64,000 bases of DNA from Aradus depressus (Eukaryota; Arthropoda; Insecta; Hemiptera; Aradidae): contig OY759219.1 in the NCBI GenBank assembly GCA_963662175.1, positions 31,414,908 to 31,478,907 on the forward strand, in the 5' to 3' direction. The notes below the pieces were generated by a model that had not been told where the DNA came from, ran no database searches, and saw only the letters and a program-made list of their open reading frames with translations. Positions within the stretch are counted from its first letter, which is position 1; every line of letters starts with the position of its first letter. A program made the translations under genes and the position numbers. Below are positions 1-10,534 of the stretch, piece after piece.

Positions 1-59
1 GACACCCAATTGAGCTATAAGGTGAATTGGGGCAAATGCATAGGCACCAAAAATGCAGA

Positions 60-565
60 AGCCAACGATCGTTTGGGCTTATAATCAATATTTTACTTAC
101 ATAGAGGCTTCTTATTCCTCACATTAAATCTTGCGTCGATACATTCATTACATGGGTAGTTATTGGGATTTTTGAGTTGAACCCCTCTGAACCACCCCTC
201 CCTTTCGGCTGCTTCCGCTGAAAATTAATAGGTGACGTCCTTATAGGTGTTTATATTTACATATGAAATTTCGTATCAATAGATGCATTACAACGACAGT
301 TATTAGAGTTTTGAGGTAAGCCTCTCCTCAATCCCCCCTTCCTTTCAGTCGATTTGGCTGAAAATCAATACGTGGCCTCCTTAGAGGGTTCTGGATACAC
401 ATATAACATCTCATGTCGATACATTTATTATCGGGAGTTATTATGTTCACAAACACATTTTTTTTTTTCATTTTTCGAATCAGATCGGAAAATATGAAAT
501 TTCGTTTAAAACTCTACATTGAATTTCTGACCGGTTACATAACCTCCCCTACACATAACATAGCT
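60..565 (+). repeat. T element, copy with internal tandem units
   Basis: Member of the commonest repeat family here. The shared core reads like TCGATACATTCATTACATCG followed by GGCAGTTATTAGAG, a pyrimidine-rich stretch, then GAAAATTAATAGGTG. About three core units are visible (near 135, 270 and 410). The copy ends in the family tail that matches CATAACTTCCCCTATA (here with changes). No coding capacity; the small frame inside it is not supported as a gene. The family is named T only for this report. Confidence 0.7.
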
Positions 566-759
566 GAGGAAGTAAAAAATCGTTGGCGAAACACCAGCAA
601 TGTTCTTCCCCAGCCCTCAAGTATCGAAAATAATGAACATTAATATAATAGGTTTGTTGAACTTCTTAATATATTTCCTAATACCCCAGATAATTACAAT
701 AGTCTATAATATAAATAAATTAAAGTGTTATCAAAAATAGATTAAGTTAATCAATTATA

Positions 760-1102
760 GGTTAGGTTAGGTTTTATGACTCATGCCCGGGCTTTAACAA
801 CGAGGTCATATCGCCTACTACCAGAGCGCTCTTTCGTCACTCTGGTGGACATGAGCCCGACTCTACTGTGGGAGTCCTAAATTTTGCCTACCCTAAATTT
901 TTATTCATCTAGGGCAGGGGTCTTTAACGAGTACCTGACATCGTACAGACTCGGGACCATCGCTTAACGTCCCATCCGAAGGACGGCGTGCTTAAGTTTA
1001 TTTCCCCTCCCAGATAAAATAAACTAAGGGCCTCGCTCGGGTTTCGAACCCACGTTCTTGAGCTCAGAAGACAAGCACGCATACTACTGGCGCCGGTACC
1101 TC
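760..1102 (-). mobile_element. SINE1 copy, full length
   Basis: tRNA-derived SINE in reverse orientation. The plus strand shows the 3' tail (GGTTAGGTTAGG) first, then the body, then the reverse complement of the B box (GGGTTTCGAACCC) and the head CGCCGGTA. It is flanked by a 12-bp target duplication, TAATCAATTATA at 748-759 and TAATCAATCATA at 1103-1114, with one mismatch. The A box is damaged. Confidence 0.88.
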
Positions 1103-1289
1103 TAATCAATCATATGTTTAATGAATGTGTAATTACCTAGAAGCTTTGTCCTGTAGTTAGTTTATCAATGAATGACGTCTATGCGGAATCAGTCTTTAAA
1201 TTTCCGTATTTAGTGTAAGATGACGATAGCGGAAACTTTTTTAAATTTTATTTCCCTAATAAAGGGTGAAATAACAAGTTTCACAACCC

Positions 1290-1470
1290 AATAGAGGCGA
1301 TACTTACGGATTTTCAATCAAATCAGCCAAAGGAAGTAGAACTAAAGTGAAAAATCTAATAACTGCTGATTGTGATTTCCTTGAGTAAGATGACTATTAA
1401 TTTTCAGCCCAACTGACCAAAGAGGAGATGAGTTTAGAGGGAAAGAGAAAACGTTACTTGGATACGTTGG
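1290..1470 (-). repeat. T element, degenerate reverse copy
   Basis: Diverged reverse-strand match to T element units (TTTTCAATCAAATCAGCCAAA, CTAATAACTGCTGAT, then the AACGT...head region). No intact boundary is visible. Confidence 0.45.
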
Positions 1471-1816
1471 AGTTTGGCTAATAAACGTTATTCCAAGCAT
1501 AGATGCACATGCACCACGAAGAAGAATAAATATACAGAAGGAATATTTAATATTAGTAATTTTGATGCAACCTTATAAAAATAAGAGTATACAGTATAAG
1601 TAAATTCTCTTAATAACAAAAACAGCCTCAATTAATAAGAAAACGTATTAATAAAAAAATATATTGATATATATCTAAAAAATAAGGGATTAAAAGATAA
1701 AAAAATCTAGATCAAAAAATCATGAAAAAAGAAAAATTATAATAACTAAATAAATACATAAAATAATTTAAAAAATATATACAAATAAAGGGAAATTAGA
1801 TATAATTCCGTTATAG

Positions 1817-2072
1817 AGGGCACTGGTAGCTCACAGTGCTTATTTACTGAGCTCAAGGAGGTGAAAAAACCTTGAGCACGACTTCGGATAGGACGTTAAG
1901 CGATGGTCCCGAGCCTGTACAATGTCAGGTACTCGTAAAATACCCACCTTATATGAATAAACCTAAGTAGGCAACAGTTTAGGTCTCCCGCAGTAGATGT
2001 GTCTTGTCCACCAGAGCGACGAAAAGTAGTAGGCGGATAAGACCTCATAGTTAAAGCCCGGGCATGAGTCAC
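1817..2072 (+). mobile_element. SINE1 copy with internal deletions
   Basis: Starts with a damaged head (GGGCACTGGTAGCTCACAGT), lacks the B-box section, resumes at the GACGTTAAGCGATGGTCCCG body and ends at GCCCGGGCATGAGTCA. Same family as the complete copy at 3316-3655. Confidence 0.75.
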
Positions 2073-2205
2073 AATAATTAATTAATTATAAATAGATAAA
2101 AAATAAAATAAAGTAATAATAAGGAATACATACAATACGAATAAATGAATAGATAAATGAAAATAATAATAAACGATGAGTTTAAAAGGAGTTCTCTGGA
2201 AAGGA

Positions 2206-2414
2206 TATCTCTGGTGTTTGGGCAAAAGGGCTTAAGTCAGAATAGATACAAAGAATAAGTGCATTTAAATATTTTTACCAAATGTAACTCAAAGTTGGAA
2301 TATTTTACTTCGTTTATATTTAATACTTTTATTGTTATCTCAAACCTTCAGAAATTCCCCTCCTAAAATTCAGATTTTCTGACTTAAGCCCTTTTGTCCA
2401 AACACCCGAGATAT
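2206..2414. mobile_element. Short inverted-repeat MITE (copy 1)
   Basis: Ends form an inverted repeat: TCTGGTGTTTGGGCAAAAGG at the left and the complement of CTTTTGTCCAAACACCCGAG at the right, continuing inward through GCTTAAGTCAG. A second copy lies at 49681-49979. No coding capacity; a non-autonomous DNA transposon. Confidence 0.75.
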
Positions 2415-2934
2415 ACGAGCTGGGGAAGACTCCGACGATTTTTTTAATATTAGGATGTTATTAGCTATCATCTGGGAGGGAGGGGGATAAGGGCCTAATC
2501 AGTAAATGAATGAGCAGAATGCAACATCTGCCCAATGTGTCACTCACTGACAGATCACCCGGCTTTGCCTAGAGTAACTTTAAGTTACACCATTATAGAA
2601 ATAAGTTGAAATTTTTAATGATTTTGAGACCGGTGGTTTTTTAATTTGGAGATGTCACATGGTCTATGTTTGAACAGGGCTTATAAGGAAGTTTTTGGGA
2701 AATTTCATGAAAATCCGATCAACTGTTAAAGAGCATTCATTTTATAATTTGGGCTCCCGCTCGACTCCCCTTCCCATTAAAATATTTGGGACGCCATATT
2801 GTCTATGATTCAATCGGGCCTATAAGGATACTATATATGAAGTTTCATCAAAATCCGTTCATTAGTTTTTGCGTCAACTTGTTACAAATACATGGATAGT
2901 CTACAGATTTGTAAACAAACATTTATTGAAGGCT

Positions 2935-3285
2935 AACTGACCTCAAAATACTGAAATCAATCGTTGGAGGACGATCGAGAATAAACTTCACATATTAAAA
3001 CCCATCTGGACTTACGGTATCGAGATATGGGGAACAGACAAAAAAATCAAACATACAACGCCTTCAGTCATTACAGTCCATTATACTACGTCACATTGCC
3101 ACATTAATCGTGATACGCTATCAAAATGTTCACGACAAACTTCATCATCACGCCAATCGATTCACAACGACGTGCTCTAGGACGCCTGGACTTGTCTTTG
3201 TTCATGTACGTGAACAGTACAGCCACGCATTCGACACTCCTCAACTCATTGCACTCGCTAATGATAAATATATGTCATTTTAATT
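2935..3285 (+). pseudogene. Jockey-like LINE ORF2 fragment
   Basis: Frame pieces read like the region after the reverse transcriptase of jockey-type LINEs: PIWTYGIEIWG near 3003-3035, then NIQRLQSLQSIILRHI near 3050-3105, in shifted frames with stops. Homologous segments are better preserved at 7985-8605, 8645-9266 and 31950-32465. A dead, 5'-truncated insertion. Confidence 0.6.
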
Positions 3286-3315
3286 TATAAATAAATAAAT
3301 ATAATATAATAAATA

Positions 3316-3655
3316 GGGCGCCGGTAGCTCAGTGGTATGCGTACTTGTCTTCTGAGCTCAATGTCGTGGGTTCGAAACCCGACCGAGGCCCTAAGTTTAT
3401 TTTATCTGGGAGGTAAAATAAACTTAAGCACGCCGTCCTTCGAATGGGACGTTAAGCGATGGACCCGAGCCTGTACGATGTCAGGTACTCGTTAAAGACC
3501 CCTGCCCTAGGTGAATAAAAATTTAGGGTAGGCAAAATTTAGGACTCCCACAGTAGAGTCGGGCTCATGTCCACCAGAGTGACGAAAGAGCGCTCTGGTA
3601 GTAGGCGATATGACCTCGTAGTTAAAGCCCGGGCATGAGTCATAAAACCTAACCT
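3316..3655 (+). mobile_element. SINE1 reference copy, full length
   Basis: Best complete copy of the family. A tRNA-like head GGGCGCCGGTAGCTCAGTGG carries the A box; GGTTCGAAACCC near 3369-3380 is the B box of an internal pol III promoter. Then comes a perfect hairpin (AGTTTATTTTA / TAAAATAAACT around TCTGGGAGG), a unique body of about 230 bp with GAGCGCTC, and the end CATAAAACCTAACCT. Transcription would be by RNA polymerase III, and mobilisation by a partner LINE is inferred. Open frames over this copy (3507-3976 minus) are shadows. Confidence 0.92.
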
Positions 3656-3985
3656 GGTCCCTGTTGATTTCCTGCAGACCCACTGAAATAACATAACTGC
3701 AAAGCGGACTGACCATACGTGTAAGTTCAATACAGATAGGATAGGTTGGTGGGGGATGACAGGCCTGTTAACAAGAGGATGGTAATTGTCAGTACAGTTA
3801 CACATACTGACTGGATGGAGGAGAGACGGTCCGTTATACGACCTTCTACCGTGCAAGACGTTTGATGGGGGCAAACCACAGCACAGCAAACTCCTCATAT
3901 ATATATATGGGGGTAGTAGGATGTACAATATGGCGGGAAAGCAGAGAATATAAGAACATATTGACTGGTTTTTCAAAATTTATAT

Positions 3986-4267
3986 GGAGGCCAAACGACA
4001 AAAAAACAATACTTATAGAGGAGTTCAAGAAAACGCATGAAATTTACTTTCGTTTTCGGAGGCCAAACGACAAAAAATAATACTAATAGAGGAGTTCAAG
4101 AAAACGCATGAAATTTACTTTCGTTTTCGGAGGCCAAACGACAAAAAATAATACTAATAGAGGAGTTCAAGAAAACGCATGAAATTTACTTTCGTCTTCG
4201 GAGGCCAAACGACAAAAAATAATACTTATAGAGGAGTTCAAGAAAACGCAGGAAATTTACTTTCATA
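3986..4267. repeat. Tandem repeat, about 71 bp x 4
   Basis: GGAGGCCAAACGACAAAAAA recurs at 3986, 4058, 4129 and 4200, spacing 72, 71 and 71 bp. Copies are nearly identical, so the array is recent or homogenised. Confidence 0.93.
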
Positions 4268-5049
4268 TTCCAGTAAGTTTAAGTTTAGTAATGGAATGGA
4301 AAAATCTTGTCCGAAATAATGTCGGCTGATGAACCCTAGAAACATAAAGAAATGTGATTTTCCATGGTACGTATGTGTGTTCGTCTGTCTCTCTGTGCAA
4401 TTTTATTTTCTTCTTGATAACTTCTGGAAACATCATGAATCTATACAAAGTTATTGATCTAGTCAAATCAGCCAATGGGGAGGAAGTTTAGAGCAACAAC
4501 GAAAAATTAGTTAATTGGAAATAATTCGAGCTAGTAAACTTTTTTTTTTTTTTAATTTACAAATAGGTACGTGAGACATTTAATATGCTTCTAAAAAATT
4601 AGCTTATAAAAATTCCTAAATGAACAACTAATAACAAAAGAATGACTGGAATGTTAAATGGAGAGAAAAAAATAAAATAAAAATAATGGAAGAACTTTGA
4701 CCCGAACAGAATACTAAACTAAGATAAGAAAAATGACCATGAGATAGTGCTGATGTGTTGAGACCAAAGTTCGAAAAATAAATAAACGTCAAACAGGAAG
4801 TGGTGGGACAGGATCCAAAAATGATCCAGTCTGTCAGCATTCCTGTGGAGCGCCACACGCCCGCCGCGTCAGCTCTTTAATATTGTGCTTGTATAAACCA
4901 TTTTGTGTTCTTTAAACCTATGTAATCTATACTTGAATTTCATAATTATATTGTGGTGATATAATTATATGGTGAATCACTAACAATGGTACTTCCCCAG
5001 GACGAATTATTCAATAAGTTTTCTTTCTTTCTCTAACACCAATTGATCG

Positions 5050-5737
5050 GAATAGATAATTAAAATACACAATTTCTTTGTCTTCACTATATATTCTCAA
5101 ATACTCAACTAGTTTCGCCGTGTTAAGGCATTATCAAGAGTCACTTACAAACTGACAGAATTGGTTGACAGGGTAGAAGGTTCAGTTATGGAGGGGGTTT
5201 TTAGGTAGTGACGGGGAATCCCTTGTTTTTGTTACTCTATACATTCCAATAAACAGATATTTACAAGATAATAATAAATATAAAATAAAAAAGAAAATAT
5301 ATAACAGTAAAGTGTTGGTATTTATGACTACTTAGTGTAGGTATGACTCATGAATTATATAAATGTAAAATATAATAATATTAAAGTGAATAAAAACAAA
5401 TACATAGAATTTAAAGACAAATTAAAACATCAAATGAAAATTATAGTATTCTCTGAATGTCAGTTGGCAAAACATTTCCACAATCATCAGACTCTTAGCT
5501 ACTTGATATTTAAGAAGGGGGGAATGGTTCAGTTCTATTTGTTCATTTAGCATTACAATATCGTTATTTTTGTTCAGTTTATTTATTTCTACCGCTTCCA
5601 GTAAATTCAAAAGTATAATTTTCACTATAATTTTCATTTGATGTTTTAATTTTTAAGTTTGACAAAGAAATTGTGTATTTTAATTATCTATTCCTAGAAT
5701 GGAGCTTCACAAAGTAAATCTGGAAACCATAAATTAT
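5050..5737 (-). mobile_element. Penelope-type retroelement insertion (short)
   Basis: Flanked by a perfect 12-bp target duplication ACCAATTGATCG (5038-5049 and 5738-5749), so the borders are firm. The left end (5049-5082) and a right arm (5661-5694) form a perfect 34-bp inverted repeat starting GGAATAGATAATTAAAATAC; a 43-bp tail follows the right arm. A hammerhead-like motif lies on the minus strand near 5100-5140. No reverse transcriptase or GIY-YIG domain remains. Family assignment is inferred from architecture and motif, not from protein. Confidence 0.65.
5100..5140 (-). ncRNA. Hammerhead-ribozyme-like motif
   Basis: Minus strand reads TTGATAA, T, GCC-loop-GGC, GAAAC, a 7-nt loop, then GTA. 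This parallels CUGANGA / stem II / GAAA / short stem III / cleavage triplet of Penelope hammerheads. Two core bases deviate (TTGATAA for CTGANGA) and one extra T precedes stem II, so activity is unlikely or unproven. Confidence 0.4.
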
Positions 5738-6094
5738 ACCAATTGATCGTTTTGGCTAAAAAATAAATAGTTGATTCACACATCCTCATGTTAAATTTTG
5801 TGTCCATATACATTCATGGCATCGGCAGTTATTAGACTTTTTATATTAAACTCCAGCGGATTTCTGACCGATTATATAAGTTGCCGTTTGCTTTCTTTCA
5901 GGTCATTGCTTTCAACAGAAAACCTTTATTGCTTGGTCCATTAACCTTGGGCAGGTTGTTCACACGCCAGACTTCTAAAGTCTCTTCGCTTGTTACAATC
6001 GCATTTCTATCTGGCTGCAAAATGCGGTGAATTGGATTTTCTTTCTCGTAGTCGGATTTCGATGCAAAGTTTTCAATGAAATTTAATGTATTTC

Positions 6095-6310
6095 GACTGA
6101 TTCCAAAAATTAAAAAAATTATTTGTGTGTCTGTAAATAACGATAACTCCCGATAGAATGAATGTATCGATATGAAATTTTGTATGTGTATCCAGAACAC
6201 TCTAAGAGCGACACCTATTGATTTTTAGCCAAATCGGCCAAAGGGAAGAGGGGGGATTGGCTCAATTCAAAAATTCCAATAACTGCCAATGTAATGAATG
6301 AAATTTTATA
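6095..6310 (-). repeat. T element, reverse copy
   Basis: Reverse-strand units: CGATAACTCCCGATAGAATG, TGTATCCAGAACACTCTAAG and AATAACTGCCAATGTAATGA match the family in inverse orientation. Ends are degenerate. Confidence 0.65.
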
Positions 6311-6480
6311 ATTATAATAATTTTATTTCCGTTAAACCGTAACATGGTAATAGGATACGTCATAAGAATGTATACAATAAGATAGCTTATCAATGGAATA
6401 AGTCTAACTCACATATGATTAGTAATAACAATATTTTAAAAAAAAGTAATATGAAATGAATGATAATAATATATATAATA
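6310..6480 (-). repeat. Retroelement 3'-tail family (ATT-tailed), fragment
   Basis: The plus strand shows TTATTTCCGTTAAACCGTAA and GGATACGTCATAAGAATG, the reverse of a tail that at 16281-16665 ends AACGGAAATAAATTTATTAT. A 3' end of a non-LTR element; no coding region remains. Confidence 0.55.
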
Positions 6481-6514
6481 ATAGTATGGTTCTGCACTAG
6501 CCACACCAATATAA

Positions 6515-6830
6515 CAAGATAACAGACATTTCAAAACAAAGTCCTCCGGATAGCGGTGAACGCACCTTGGTTTATCAGGAACACCCAAATCCATCGGGAA
6601 CTGGGAGTTGCTCCTTTTGCAGCCCAAATCGAAAAAATCAACCGAAGCTTCCATAAAGGTCTGCTAGCCTGCTCTGGAGCGGTCCACTAGTCTCGGCCAG
6701 CCTGTAGCTCGCAGGCTGCAGCCGAGACTGTACCAAGACTTTTTGTTTTAATTTTCATGTTTTGTCAATTTGTGTAAAATACATGTTTAGTACTGGCCCA
6801 AATAAAAAAGTTTTTCTTCTTCTTTCTATT
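6515..6830 (+). pseudogene. LINE ORF2 C-terminal fragment with 3' end
   Basis: A frame near 6541-6685 reads RIAVNAPWFIRNTQIHREL then GVAPFAAQIEKI and CSGAVH, typical of the last part of R1/jockey-type LINE proteins. A related fragment is at 29015-29290. The 3' end is AAATAAAAAAGTTTTTCTTC. Confidence 0.6.
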
Positions 6831-7186
6831 TCCGTTAAACCAATACATGATAATAGGATACGTCAAAAGAATTTATACATTAAGATAGCTTATAAATTAG
6901 ATTTATAATTACTTGAGTCTAACACACCTATGATTAGTAGTAATAACAAAAAAAAAACTATTAAAAAAAAGTAAAATGAAATTAATAAAAACTGAACAAA
7001 TAAATACTTAAAAATATATGAGTATATAAAAAAATTAATACAAGATACGTTTATAATAAATAGACACATTTTTCAATTTAATAAAAATTAAGATAACTAT
7101 TTTTCAAAAAAACTCTTCGGAAGTGTCTTTATCTCAACGATGTTTTGGGATGTTCTTACGTCCCAATGTGCGAGATATAGAAAAGA
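6826..7186 (-). repeat. Retroelement 3'-tail family, longer reverse copy
   Basis: Reverse complement of 16281-16665: TTTCCGTTAAACCAATACAT at the left and AACGATGTTTTGGGATGTTC with GTGCGAGATATAGAAAAG at the right. Together the two copies define at least 360 bp of a shared non-coding 3' region. Confidence 0.65.
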
Positions 7187-7199
7187 AAAATAAATATAT

Positions 7200-7385
7200 A
7201 TGGGGAGAGGACCACAGAAGGGGACTCGACTCAAATACATCAATAACTGCCGATGTAATGAATGTATCCACACAAAATTAGTATGCGCATTCAGAAGTCT
7301 ATATGTAAGTCAAATATTGAGTTTTAGCCAAAACAATAGATTTGGACGTAGAAAAAAGTGCTGGGAAAATACATAGCCAGTAATT
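7200..7385 (-). repeat. T element, reverse copy (head part)
   Basis: Contains AATAACTGCCGATGTAATGA and TTTTAGCCAAAACAATAGAT and finishes with CTGGGAAAATACATAGCCAG, the inverse of the family head. Confidence 0.6.
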
Positions 7386-7984
7386 TTATTTTTATTTAAT
7401 TTATTTTTTAAAGAATAGAAAAAATAAAATAATAAAAAATGCCAAGAGAGCATCCAACTCAAAACAATACATTTTTTTTTTAAAGCTGACAGCTTTCCTT
7501 TCTACAAATGGGTACCCTAGTAACTCATCACAATTTTTTCGACGTTTCTACTGAAAACTATTTATGATTTCGTGGCCATTGATCCTTTCGAAGAGGGTGG
7601 GTGTAAGATCTGAGAAACGTTTTATTGCGTATCTTTAGACTGATAGTTCATGTTATGCAAAATACGTTAACTTCTTCAGAGATTTAAACAGTATGAGGCA
7701 ACAGTTGTGTGTTGAAAGTCTAAAGCCAATGGGCTCCTCATGAGAAAATTGACGGTAATTTATTCTATTCTAAAATATAGAAATCAATTTACAAGTGACC
7801 TTTACCTTCTAATGATTTTAATGGGCAGAAGAGTATTTCACAAAGCTCCAACATCTTTCGCAAAAATACTTTTACAATCTAATATTAAAAGTAAAAATTA
7901 ACTTCATACACAACCCCGTGGCCTCCTTCAAATCCTCCCTATTCCAATTCCTCCTCAATAAATAATCTTCTCCCTCTGATTTCC

Positions 7985-8605
7985 TATTTTTTTTTTTTTT
8001 TTTTTTTTTAAATTTACAAAGAGATATTTACAACTGTATAAAAATATATACAACAAGCAAATATGCTAATATAGAGATAATGGCAATGTCAAAATGTCAT
8101 GAGGGGAGAAATCACCCAGTGGTGACACTCCCTAGTCACTGTTTTTCTCTTGTTTTTAGCTAATCACTGTCACTGCTTCTGATCAGATCTCTAGGCCATT
8201 GACGCTTAAGCCGTCGTTGGGGAAGTATGGCAGAATGGAGGGAACGGACTAGAGGATTATTGTGGGAACCAAGAAGTGAAAATAATTTTTTATATTTGGA
8301 TTTAGCGACTTCAGTAATGAAAGGTACATTAAGGTCAGTGTGAAGGGTTTTGTTGGAGACGTAGTAAGGAGCATTGGGTATTGTACGAAGGATTTTGGAT
8401 TGAAGGGATTGGATGCGCTGGAGATTTGAAGCCTTGGCAGAACCCCAGAGTTCAAGTCCGTAAGTCCACATAGGTTTGAGTATTGAGTTGTATATAAGTC
8501 GTTTAGTTGTCAAAGTTAGTTTGGATCTTTTGTCTAGTAGTCTTAGTAGAAGTTTATAACGTCTGTTCATTACTTGCCTTTTCAGTCTCGTGTGAGGATT
8601 CCAAG
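7985..8605 (-). pseudogene. Jockey-like LINE, 3' part in reverse
   Basis: The minus frame 8160-8570 (136 codons) contains YNSILKPMWTYGLELWG, IQSLQSKILRTIPNAPYYV and a PRRRLKRQWPRDL-like end. This is the conserved block after the RT domain of jockey LINEs, ending with the usual C-terminal WPRDL signature. The 3' UTR runs down to a poly(T) tract at 7989-8009, which is the poly(A) tail on the minus strand. Truncated at the 5' end near 8605. Confidence 0.8.
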
Positions 8606-8644
8606 TTAGTCGTTTGTTGTTTTTTTAAGTTTATTTTTCTTCCA

Positions 8645-9266
8645 ACCAAGTCCGCTACCTTGGGTTTTACCTAGACAGTAGACTTACGTGGAACCCACAT
8701 ACACGACTTAAACGACAAGAACTGAATCGAAGATACGGACTGTTACGTCGAATACTTGGACCAAAATCAAAACTGACAACTAACAACAAACTTACGATTT
8801 ACAAGACCATTATACGTCTCATCTGGACTTACGAACTCGAACTTTGGGATGCAGCTAAACAGTCTAGCATCAATCGTATCCAAGCATTCCAGTCCAAACT
8901 CCTGCGACGAATTATCAACGCTCCTTTCTACATTACCAATAAAGTCCTACACAGAGAGCTCAATATTCCCACTGTCAACGAACTAATCCAATCCCGATTC
9001 CAAACATTTCACAGAAACCTTTCTTATCATTCAAATCCTCTCGCTCAAGCCCTATCCTATCATTCCCATCCTGACAATCCTCCCCGCCGCTTGAACAGGA
9101 GGTGGCCTCGCGATCTTCTCTGAGGATAGTGAATAATGAAAATTAACTTTCGAGGGAGTGTCAGCGCTGGCTGACTTCTCGCATCAAGTGACGTTATTTT
9201 TTCTATTTGTCCACATTTGCTTATTATGTATATATTGTACATAGATTAAAAAAAAAAAAAAAAAAA
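8645..9266 (+). pseudogene. Jockey-like LINE, 3' part
   Basis: An uninterrupted frame without ATG runs from about 8659 to the stop at 9121-9123: YLGFYLDSRLTWNPHTRLKR, then IWTYELELWDAAKQSSINRI, APFYITNKVLHRELNIPTV and RRWPRDLL before the stop. The 3' UTR ends in a poly(A) run at 9246-9266. It differs from the neighbouring reverse copy, so the two are separate insertions placed head to head. Confidence 0.8.
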
Positions 9267-9283
9267 TATCTTCTCATATATAT

Positions 9284-9512
9284 CGTGGGTTCGAAACCCG
9301 ACCGACGCCTTTAGTTTATTTAATCTGGGAGGTAAAATAAAGTCCTTCTGATGGGACGTTAAGCGATGGTCCCGAGCCTGTAGGATGACAGGTACTCCTT
9401 AAAGACCCCTTACCCCTAGGTGAATAAAAATTTAGGACTCCCACAGTAGAGTCGGGCTCATCTCCACCAGAGTGACGAAAGAGCGCTCTGGTAGTAGGCG
9501 ATACAACCACGA
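9284..9512 (+). mobile_element. SINE1 copy, 5' truncated
   Basis: Begins at the B box (TCGTGGGTTCGAAACCC) and continues through the body to GTAGTAGGCGATACAACC. It lies directly after the LINE poly(A) tail. Confidence 0.8.
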
Positions 9513-9847
9513 AATTAAAATCAGGAAAGTTTTAATGCAGTACCCCTCACCTATACAGCTCTCACTTCACTCATCATATCCAATCTCGGATCGACAATAG
9601 GAATCTTTTCCATATTATATTCCGCATCTAACCACTGAGAATATACAATTCATTATTTTCACGAATGCGAAGTCCATTTATACTAAGAACGGCATACCTG
9701 AACTGGTTGTAAAATGAAACCGATTTGAATTCATAAGAAAAAAGTGGTTACAAGGACAAAAAAAAGGTTCTTACAAGAAAGAAGCGAATTACAAGGCTAA
9801 AATATTGGAATGGAGTAGAATTACAGGTAAAAGATTTTTTACTTCCC

Positions 9848-9950
9848 CATCTATAGGAAGTATAGGGGAAGTTATGTAATCGATCAGAAATTCGATGTTG
9901 ATTTTTCACCAAAACTTCATGAATTCCAACCCCCGATTGCAAAAAAACGA
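9848..9950 (-). repeat. T element tail, reverse
   Basis: ATAGGGGAAGTTATGTAATC, GATCAGAAATTCGATGTTG and CCAACCCCCGATTGCAAAAA are the inverse of the family's 3' end. The expected core units to the right are replaced by other sequence. Confidence 0.65.
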
Positions 9951-10171
9951 AAAAAAAAAAACATTAAGGCGTAGTCAAGGTCCACGCCGTAGATTTTCCG
10001 TGAAAACGTCGGGATAAAATCATTTTCATTTTCTTTTCGATGCTGCCGCAGCTCTTGCATTTGCTTGATAGACTTTTTAGGTTTTTTAAATGCCTTTTGA
10101 TGCGTGCTTTCCTCTGATTTGCGTTTTCTATAATTCCGCGCATATTTACGATTCATATGAGACGACACCAT
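9917..10171 (-). CDS. Unassigned lysine/arginine-rich ORF
   Basis: ATG at 10171 opens an 84-codon frame beginning MVSSHMNRKYARNYRKRKS, very basic for about 50 residues, then FSRKIYGVDLDYA and a phenylalanine run that overlaps the T element tail, so the real end is probably upstream of that. The sequence just upstream (10230-10480) is richer in G+C than its surroundings and could be a 5' region. It could be a transposon N-terminus or chance; no family recognised. Confidence 0.2.
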   Translation of the reverse strand: MVSSHMNRKYARNYRKRKSEESTHQKAFKKPKKSIKQMQELRQHRKENENDFIPTFSRKIYGVDLDYALMFFFFRFFAIGGWNS

Positions 10172-10534
10172 TATTTTTTTTTGCAATTTTTAATTTAATA
10201 CAGATTTTTACATATATTACGGCGAATATTTTTATTGTTTCCCTTTGAGTCCTAGTAGTGCTCCTCAAGCTCTTTACAATGACACCCAAATCAACGTCCT
10301 ATCTAAACGAGCCATCACGCTACACTAATTTCTAATTTTACACAACGCTAATTCGCAACAATCATCCGCCGGCGCCCACACTAGCCCGATAACGTCATAG
10401 GCGAAACAAACACTGCACAACAAACACGTACAGACATGCTCTATCCATTGTGACCTCAACCGATGTTATCGCATTATTAGTCTCATAGTTATTAGCGATT
10501 GATTTCTGACGGTATTTTGTAACACAAGAAAGTT

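Larger units (their letters stand above)
4965..5890 (+). repeat. T element interrupted by a Penelope-type insertion
   Basis: The head GTGAATCACTAACAATGG then ACTTCCCCAGGACGAATTAT lies at 4974-5013. The element resumes after 5738 with CCAATTGATCGTTTTGGC, one core unit, and the tail GACCGATTATATAAG near 5866-5880. The interruption is the 688-bp insertion at 5050-5737. Confidence 0.75.

Noticed and set aside
760..772. Interstitial telomere repeat
   Set aside because: Only two to three TTAGG units, always at the SINE1 3' end.
3507..3976. Two minus ORFs of 69 and 145 codons
   Set aside because: They lie over the SINE1 copy and flank, with no protein features; similar frames recur in other SINE1 copies.
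7985..9266. Twin-priming inversion of one LINE
   Set aside because: The two halves encode the same C-terminal region with different sequence and each has its own tail.
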